Positions 5,773 to 10,673 of a stretch of DNA of 10,673 bases are shown here, piece after piece. Source of the stretch: Chitinivibrionales bacterium (lineage in GTDB: Bacteria; Fibrobacterota; Chitinivibrionia; Chitinivibrionales; WJMI01); contig WJJU01000506.1 of the NCBI GenBank assembly GCA_014729595.1, forward strand, positions 1 to 10,673, in the 5' to 3' direction. The first letter of the stretch is position 1; each line of letters opens with the position of its first letter. The translations under genes were made by a program, and so were the position numbers. Under the pieces are notes generated by a model. The model did not search any database. It saw only the letters and a list, made by a program, of their open reading frames with translations, and was not told where the DNA came from.

Positions 5773-7148
5773 AACCCCATGTCTCCTTCGGTGTGTATCT
5801 CATCGAGGTTTTCAAAATGGGTGAATTCGGGAATAAAGGAGACTTTTACCGAACCCACTGGACCATTTCTCTGCTTTCCAACTATTATCTCGGCGATATT
5901 CCTGAGACTGTCGTCTTCTTTTTTATAATGATGCTCTCGGTAGACGAACATCACCATGTCGGCATCCTGCTCGATGGCGCCGGATTCGCGCAAATCGGAC
6001 AATTGGGGGCGATGATCGCCGCCACGCTGTTCCACGGCACGCGACAATTGCGACAGCGCCAGGACGGGAACACCCAGCTCCTTGGCCAACCCCTTCAGCG
6101 AGCGAGATATCATCGAAATTTCTTGTTGCCGACTTTCGGATTTATCGACACCGGTCATAAGCTGCAGATAGTCTATAATAATGAGCCCGAGATTTTCGCG
6201 CATTTTGAGGCGCCGGCATTTCGCTCGAATTTCCATAACATTTATGCCCGGCGTATCATCAATCCAAATAGGAGCTTCGTACAAAGGACCGGCGTGCAAG
6301 CCTAGGACGTTAAGTTCATTTTTATTCAGCTTGCCGCCGCGAAGTCGTTTCATATCTATCTTGGCCTCGGCGCAGAGCATGCGCTGAACGAGCTGCGCCT
6401 GAGACATTTCCAACGAGAAAAGTGCCGTTGTTGTAGGCGCGGAGGAATGAAGTGCCGCGTTGAGCGCAAGAGACAGACAGAATGACGTTTTGCCCATTCC
6501 CGGCCGGCCGGCGATAATAACCAAATCACCTTCGTGAAATCCCGTGGTCATTTCGTCAAGTTTGGTAAAACCGCTTTTAACTCCTTCGATGCCTCCATCT
6601 TTGCCGTAGCGCTCGATATCTTCAAACGTTCGGGGGAGGAGATCGTGAAGGGACTGGAGTGAATTGGCGTTGCGCAACGTGGAGAGTTGAAAGATTCTGG
6701 CCTCAGCGCTGTCCAGTACCATTTTGGAATCGGCGTCGGATTCGAAACACTCCGTGGCAATTTCACCGGACATCGTGATCAATTGACGCAAGGTGGCTTT
6801 GGACTCGAGAATGCGAACATGGTAGGCAATATTGGCGGATGTGGCTACATGTTCGACCAATTCACTTAAATAAGCTTCACCACCTATCTTTTCGAGCAAC
6901 TCTCGCTTTCTGAGTTCTTCGGCGAGTGTGACGATATCGACGGGGACATCCTCGTAGCACATGTCCCGAATACACGAGAAAATCCCTCGGTGACTACTTG
7001 CATAAAAGCACTCCGGCTTGAGTGTTTCCATAGCCGTATCGCGTGCACTTTCGTCGATAAGTATTGAGCCGAGTACCGTTCGCTCTACGTCGAGAGCCTG
7101 CGGTGGTACCTTACCAAATGTGGTCGCTTGTACTGTTTTATCCGCCAT
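5769..7148 (-). CDS. dnaB: Replicative DNA helicase DnaB
   Basis: The hexameric helicase unwinds DNA at the replication fork and recruits primase. The 459-residue product has the N-terminal DnaB domain (about 15-120), a linker, and a RecA-like motor. Motor motifs are Walker A GRPGMGKT (214-221), FSLEMS (244-249), Walker B LIIIDYLQLM (322-331), LALSQLSRAVEQR (363-375), LSDLRESGAIEQDAD (383-397) and the arginine finger KQRNG (425-429). No intein interrupts it, and length is normal (E. coli 471). I chose the ATG at 7148 because AGGA lies five bases before it and the protein then starts MADKTVQ. The in-frame ATG at 7220 would add 24 residues encoded inside the upstream gene and looks unrelated. 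It overlaps the uracil-DNA glycosylase gene by 11 bp and the permease gene by 4 bp, suggesting one transcript. Confidence 0.97.
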   Translation of the reverse strand: MADKTVQATTFGKVPPQALDVERTVLGSILIDESARDTAMETLKPECFYASSHRGIFSCIRDMCYEDVPVDIVTLAEELRKRELLEKIGGEAYLSELVEHVATSANIAYHVRILESKATLRQLITMSGEIATECFESDADSKMVLDSAEARIFQLSTLRNANSLQSLHDLLPRTFEDIERYGKDGGIEGVKSGFTKLDEMTTGFHEGDLVIIAGRPGMGKTSFCLSLALNAALHSSAPTTTALFSLEMSQAQLVQRMLCAEAKIDMKRLRGGKLNKNELNVLGLHAGPLYEAPIWIDDTPGINVMEIRAKCRRLKMRENLGLIIIDYLQLMTGVDKSESRQQEISMISRSLKGLAKELGVPVLALSQLSRAVEQRGGDHRPQLSDLRESGAIEQDADMVMFVYREHHYKKEDDSLRNIAEIIVGKQRNGPVGSVKVSFIPEFTHFENLDEIHTEGDMGF

Positions 7149-7881
7149 TCGTATCCTGTTGTCCGAGCAAACGCTCAAGCTTCTGTAGGTCTTCCCATGC
7201 CGGTCTCTTGTAGCGCGCATTTCGCAAAAGTGCCGCCGGATGGTACGTCACGACCACCGGAATCCCCTTGTATTCGTGTCCGTCGCCGCGCAGCGCGCCT
7301 ACCGGCTTGGCAACACCGAGAAGCGATTGGGCGGCTATCCGGCCCAGGACCAAGATCACCTTAGGTTGAATAACCTCGATTTGGCCCGATAAGATATGCT
7401 CGCAGGCTGCAATCTCCGAACTCTCGGGATCACGATTTTCGGGTGGTCGACATTTAACAACATTGGTGATGAATACATCCTTTTTTCTGTCCAGCTTAAT
7501 GGCGGCAAGCATTTTGGTAAGCAGCGTCCCGGCCGCTCCTACAAACGGCAAACCTTGAACATCCTCCTGCGCGCCCGGCGCCTCTCCGATTATGAGTACC
7601 GATGCCGAAGCGGCGCCGGCACCGAAGACAAGCTTTTTTCGTGTGCTCGCCAGCCCGCACGAACGGCAATTTCGAACTGAATAGTAAAGTTTCTTCAATG
7701 CCTCGCGCTTGTCGTCAGTCTTTGTATCGGTTGACATCTTTTTTTTCTTCACAGGCAGGGCCATTTGCTCCACCTCCGCTACGGCGACCGTCGGTGCTCC
7801 CGAGAAGATAAGGTCGGGAAGGCCGAGTTGAGCTTGCTGACGCAGGTAGGCGGCCAATAATGCGCGCGCCGATTCAGCCAT
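7138..7881 (-). CDS. Uracil-DNA glycosylase, family 4 (iron-sulfur type)
   Basis: The enzyme removes uracil from DNA, starting base-excision repair. The 247-residue product carries motif GEAPGAQED (99-107), then GLPFVGAAGTLL (110-121), and HPAALLR (214-220), all typical of family 4. The four iron-sulfur ligands are C72-x2-C75 and C144-x15-C160. The first 48 residues are a poorly conserved extension ending in VKKKK, encoded by an A8 run. The ATG at 7881 overlaps the coaBC stop (ATGGCTGA, 8 bp). A G-rich GGGG seven bases upstream can act as ribosome-binding site. An earlier ATG (8004) lies deep inside coaBC and is rejected. Another ATG (7737), right after the A8 run, would still include the whole catalytic domain. 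The gene is in the coaBC-dnaB block. Confidence 0.95.
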   Translation of the reverse strand: MAESARALLAAYLRQQAQLGLPDLIFSGAPTVAVAEVEQMALPVKKKKMSTDTKTDDKREALKKLYYSVRNCRSCGLASTRKKLVFGAGAASASVLIIGEAPGAQEDVQGLPFVGAAGTLLTKMLAAIKLDRKKDVFITNVVKCRPPENRDPESSEIAACEHILSGQIEVIQPKVILVLGRIAAQSLLGVAKPVGALRGDGHEYKGIPVVVTYHPAALLRNARYKRPAWEDLQKLERLLGQQDTNGG

Positions 7882-9064
7882 AAGCCAACCCCATTCGCTG
7901 TGAGGCGCGAACAAGTATCGAGTAGGCGCAATCCCGCTTGTGCATGCGCGGGAGCGGTTCCGGCGGGTGATTCCGATATAGAAGGGTAATGCGTGACCGG
8001 GCACCGTCCAAAGATGATGATACCGTATTGTGGACCATCATATCGCATCCTTTGTGATTCATCTTTTCGGCCGCGCGTTCATGACCGTCTTCGGTCTCAA
8101 GAGCGAAGCCGATAAGAAATTGGTTTTCTTTGCGTTTGCCCAGCATAGCCGCGATATCCGGATTCGGTTCGAGCTTAACAATCGTTGTCCCGCCGCTTTC
8201 CCGTCGTATTTTGCGTGAAGCATATTCGGCGGGCCTAAAATCACTCACCGCAGCCGCCATAATGCAAATATCCGTGTTGGGATACTCCTGCTCGAGTGCT
8301 TTTGCCATGTCTTGGGCCGATGAAACCTGAATATTACGTACCATATTTGGGATAGGTACGCTCGAGGGACCGCTGACTGCCGTAACCTCGGCGCCCATCG
8401 CATGAGCCGCATGTGCCAGGGCGGCCCCCATCCGTCCCGAAGAGCGATTGGTGATGACCCGTACCGGGTCAAGGGGTTCCACGGTAGGGCCTGCTGCAAG
8501 CAGTATTCGTTTGCCGACCAAAGTCCGGCGAGCGTGAACCAACATAGTCTGCTCGGTAATACTTTCGATATCGAGCATACGCCCCGGCCCTTCGGTGCCG
8601 CAGGCCAAAGGGCCGGATCCTACCGGAAGCAGGCGATAGCCAAGCTCCATGAGCGTCTCGACATTGCGGCGTGTGGCGGGATGATCCCACATGGCAGTGT
8701 TCATGGCCGGCGCAACAAGGATTGGTTTCCGGAGAGAAAGAGCCGTGGTCGTGAGAAGATTATCGGCGATGCCGGCGGCGAATTTAGCGATCGTGTTGGC
8801 CGTCGCCGGAGCAACCAGGAGCGCATCGGCCCATTCGCTCAAACGGATATGCTCAATATCATGGATTGGCGGTGTTCCGTCAGAGTAGACGGGACCGTCG
8901 CTCAGCACTCTCAATGCCTCCGTTCCGACCAGCGGTCGGGCGGCGTCAGTCAGGATTGCGCGCACCTCCACGCCGCTTTTACGCAACGACCGTATAAGTG
9001 CCGGAGCCTTGTAGGCGGCAATACCGCCGGTTATGCCGAGAAGCACCCGCTTGGGATAATTCAT
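7874..9064 (-). CDS. coaBC: Bifunctional phosphopantothenoylcysteine decarboxylase / phosphopantothenate-cysteine ligase
   Basis: CoaBC carries out two steps of coenzyme A synthesis: joining phosphopantothenate to cysteine (C-terminal CoaB, using CTP) and decarboxylating the product (N-terminal flavoprotein CoaC). In the 396-residue product, CoaC motifs are GITGGIAAYK (10-19), the active-site His72 in EHIRLSEWAD, PAMNTAMW (119-126) and ACGTEGPGRM with Cys155 (154-163). CoaB motifs are AAGPTVEPLDPVRVITNRSSG (190-210), AAAVSDFRP (270-278) and KLEPNPDI (297-304). All key residues are present and the length is normal (about 400). The ATG at 9064 lacks a good ribosome-binding site (only GTGG upstream), although the N-terminus aligns well with the family. 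It is the first gene of the overlapping block running through udg, dnaB and the permease gene. Confidence 0.97.
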   Translation of the reverse strand: MNYPKRVLLGITGGIAAYKAPALIRSLRKSGVEVRAILTDAARPLVGTEALRVLSDGPVYSDGTPPIHDIEHIRLSEWADALLVAPATANTIAKFAAGIADNLLTTTALSLRKPILVAPAMNTAMWDHPATRRNVETLMELGYRLLPVGSGPLACGTEGPGRMLDIESITEQTMLVHARRTLVGKRILLAAGPTVEPLDPVRVITNRSSGRMGAALAHAAHAMGAEVTAVSGPSSVPIPNMVRNIQVSSAQDMAKALEQEYPNTDICIMAAAVSDFRPAEYASRKIRRESGGTTIVKLEPNPDIAAMLGKRKENQFLIGFALETEDGHERAAEKMNHKGCDMMVHNTVSSSLDGARSRITLLYRNHPPEPLPRMHKRDCAYSILVRASQRMGLAYG

Positions 9065-9286
9065 TTGCTAAATACCACAAATGTAATGCCGTTTTGCCCA
9101 CCGGCGGTTCAGAATCACTCCTGAATCATCAAGGGGGCTCTATCGTTGACCGTTGCGGTAAAATGCATACAAACTATGAGGTCCTTTTGAACAGTTCGAA
9201 TTGATAAAATCAGGAAAATCGACATCATAGCCATTTGATTTTCGTGCCGCCGGCCCCCCGTTGAGAGGCCCTCGTTCCTCAAACAA

Positions 9287-9514
9287 TTATTCGGCGGTAG
9301 TAGCCTGGGCGCTTGCTTCATCTTCTACTACGCGACCCTCGAAAAGACGCTGCATCGCTATCGAGGTCGGTTTGTCATCCGACTGAATGATGTCGAGACG
9401 AATCTGATCGTTAATCAGACGCGCCTCTTCGGCCGCCATGAGCACCGCCTTGTATCGGCTGATTCCCTTAGATTCGAGCTTATCCAACTGAACTTCAAGC
9501 ATTTGGTCACTCAT
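9287..9514 (-). CDS. rpoZ: RNA polymerase omega subunit
   Basis: The 75-residue protein carries the omega signature RYKAVLMAAEEARLIN (20-35), followed by KPTSIAMQRLFEGRV (48-62). Omega binds the beta-prime subunit and aids RNA polymerase assembly. Length is typical for short omegas. The ATG at 9514 has a strong ribosome-binding site (GGAGGG seven bases upstream). It lies upstream of coaBC, a common neighbour in many bacteria, but gmk, often found between yicC and rpoZ, is not here. A 222-bp spacer separates it from coaBC, with no clear terminator. Confidence 0.9.
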   Translation of the reverse strand: MSDQMLEVQLDKLESKGISRYKAVLMAAEEARLINDQIRLDIIQSDDKPTSIAMQRLFEGRVVEDEASAQATTAE

Positions 9515-9538
9515 ATCATGTCCCTCCTATGCCCCTAG

Positions 9539-9567
9539 CCGCCGAAGGCGGAAAAAAACGAAAAAAA
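9539..9567 (-). promoter_or_regulatory. T7-CG-T7 tract and hairpin in the rpoZ leader
   Basis: On the minus strand two runs of seven T separated by CG (9567-9552) are followed directly by CCGCC-TTC-GGCGG (9551-9539), a 5-bp stem with a three-base loop. It ends 11 bases before the rpoZ ribosome-binding site. T-runs precede the stem instead of following it, so it is not a terminator for this direction. It may affect rpoZ mRNA stability or translation. Confidence 0.35.
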
Positions 9568-9591
9568 TGCTCCTCGACTTCCCGCATAATG

Positions 9592-9647
9592 CAAAAGAAC
9601 CGGGGAGGGGATGAAATGCGGAAAACGGAGCATCATCTCACCCCGGT
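9592..9647 (-). terminator. Intrinsic terminator after yicC
   Basis: On the minus strand, ACCGGGG (9647-9641) pairs with CCCCGGT (9605-9599). Inner pairing of GATGATGC with GCAT/CATC, with small bulges, extends the stem, and TCTTTTGC follows. It starts 13 bases after the yicC stop. This should end most transcripts from yicC, so rpoZ probably has its own promoter in the short stretch that follows, where I see no consensus match. Confidence 0.7.
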
Positions 9648-9660
9648 ATTTCTTCGGGCG

Positions 9661-10536
9661 TTATTCGATATTTTGGATCTGCTCACGGATTTGTTCGATG
9701 ATCTCTTTCAAAACCACCGATTTGTGTGCGATTTGCGTGTCATTGGCCTTAGAGCCGATAGTATTAGCTTCGCGATTCATTTCTTGTGATAGAAATCCCA
9801 AACGCTTTCCGACCGGACCGCTTCCTTGCAGCCCTTCAATAAAGGTATGAATATGGGCCCTCAGCCTGGTGCACTCTTCTGAAATATCGAGTTTGTCCGC
9901 CATGACGGCAATCTCGGATACCATCCGTTGCTCATCAACCAGCGAGCCCGCAAGATTTTCCACTCTGCGTTGTAGTTCCGCCTGATGATGTTTAAGGCGT
10001 ATCGGCGCTCTCTTTTCTATTTGGGCAACCGTTTTTTCCAGCTTTGTATTCATTTTCGCAAGTGCCCGGCCGATAAAGGCGCCCTCCGCCGCTCTCGATT
10101 CCTGAAACGAAGAGAGTGCATTTGAGAGAACCGGTGAAACACTTCGCCATAAGGCGTTTTCATCGTACGATACGGTATCGGTCTTGATTATATCGCCGTG
10201 CTGCAGCAGCTCTCCGATGGTGAGGTCGCCGGCCAAGCCGTGCGTTTCTTTGATTTCCGTAAGAATTCCGACCAGTTCCGCCGTTGCGGCGCGATTCCAA
10301 GTAATTTTCTCTTCTTCGGCCTCTTTGTCCCAATAGACGGTCACCTGAACGCTTCCTCGACTAACTGATTGATTCACACGCTTTTTGACCTTTGTCTCGA
10401 GGTTGGTCATCGCCCTGGGCAGGCGTAGCTGAAGGTCGAGATAGCGATTGTTAACACCCCGGATTTCAACACGAATCGTTCCCGCGGGCGAATTCGATTC
10501 GGCCTGTCCAAAACCAGTCATGCTGTGAAGAGCCAT
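9661..10536 (-). CDS. yicC: YicC family endoribonuclease
   Basis: The 291-residue product has the family N-terminus SMTGFG followed by RVEIRGVNNRYLDLQLRLP (22-40). It ends with EMNREANTIGSKANDTQIAHKSVVLKEIIEQIREQIQN, the DUF1732 C-terminal hallmark. YicC proteins form a toroidal oligomer, and members from E. coli and relatives have been reported to act as endoribonucleases, including on small RNA. A long helical middle region is consistent. Length matches E. coli (287). The ATG at 10536 has no clear ribosome-binding site, but the next ATG (five codons on) would remove the usual residues before SMTGFG. It is followed by a terminator, so it appears to be transcribed separately from rpoZ. Confidence 0.93.
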   Translation of the reverse strand: MALHSMTGFGQAESNSPAGTIRVEIRGVNNRYLDLQLRLPRAMTNLETKVKKRVNQSVSRGSVQVTVYWDKEAEEEKITWNRAATAELVGILTEIKETHGLAGDLTIGELLQHGDIIKTDTVSYDENALWRSVSPVLSNALSSFQESRAAEGAFIGRALAKMNTKLEKTVAQIEKRAPIRLKHHQAELQRRVENLAGSLVDEQRMVSEIAVMADKLDISEECTRLRAHIHTFIEGLQGSGPVGKRLGFLSQEMNREANTIGSKANDTQIAHKSVVLKEIIEQIREQIQNIE

Positions 10537-10588
10537 AGATAGTCGCGCTGTCGGAAAGTGTAGGAAAGTCGGTTCTCAAGCGGAAACA

Positions 10589-10617
10589 ATTAAAAATACA
10601 TTGAAATCGATCTGCAA
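10589..10617 (-). promoter_or_regulatory. Possible yicC promoter
   Basis: In an AT-rich stretch on the minus strand, TTGCAG (10617-10612, three of six) and TTTAAT (10594-10589, five of six) are 17 bp apart. The start of transcription would be about 45 bp before the ATG. The -35 match is weak, so this is tentative. Nothing else is recognised between here and the right edge. Confidence 0.35.
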
Positions 10618-10673
10618 ATCAATGGCAAACCGTACTGCCTTCCTGGGCGTCGAAGCCCCCTCCCCTCGCACGA

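Noticed and set aside
7149..7220. N-terminal extension of DnaB from the earlier ATG
   Set aside because: The added 24 residues overlap the glycosylase gene and do not resemble DnaB, while the ATG at 7148 has a good AGGA site.
1..10673. CRISPR array, insertion sequence, phage or defence system
   Set aside because: No spaced repeat array, transposase, integrase, flanking direct/inverted repeats of mobile elements or defence protein motifs were seen.

Overview
The window looks like an ordinary chromosomal segment of a Gram-negative bacterium of moderate GC content. Two things suggest this: an MlaE/MlaF-type outer-membrane lipid transport pair, and a secreted protein whose C-terminus resembles the type IX-type (Por) sorting tails of the Fibrobacterota/Bacteroidota group. 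The tail makes a Fibrobacterota-like (Chitinispirillum/Chitinivibrio-like) or related FCB-group organism my best guess, but this is inference and no rRNA or tRNA gene is present to confirm it. Apart from the first gene, every convincing coding region is on the minus strand.

Right to left, in the direction of transcription: yicC (10536-9661) is followed by a good intrinsic terminator (about 9647-9592). Next come rpoZ (9514-9287) and a 222-bp spacer. Then a tightly packed block has start codons overlapping the previous stop: coaBC (9064-7874), family-4 uracil-DNA glycosylase (7881-7138), dnaB (7148-5769) and an mlaE-type permease (5772-4960). After 390 bp without a confident gene comes the mlaF-type ATPase (4569-3694), preceded by a possible 10-codon leader ORF whose stop overlaps its start. 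No mlaD/MCE gene is visible.

A separate unit follows: a near-consensus sigma-70 promoter (TTGACA-17 bp-TATTAT) with a perfect 17-bp inverted repeat over its -10 box. It drives a 464-residue secreted protein with two jelly-roll-like domains and a sorting-like tail (3301-1907). A 546-bp intergenic region (1361-1906) holds direct repeats, a 43-bp imperfect palindrome and a plus-strand terminator-like hairpin. Next is an FmdB-type zinc-ribbon protein gene (1360-857). The left edge carries the 3' part of a convergent plus-strand gene (2-823) for a membrane-anchored protein with a TPR-like C-terminus.

The coaBC-udg-dnaB-mlaE block links coenzyme A synthesis, uracil repair, replication and lipid transport, probably as a housekeeping operon and not as one pathway. 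I see no mobile element, CRISPR array, defence system or biosynthetic cluster. The points most worth a second look are the regulated promoter of the secreted protein, the possible leader ORF of mlaF, and the structured intergenic region that may encode a small RNA.
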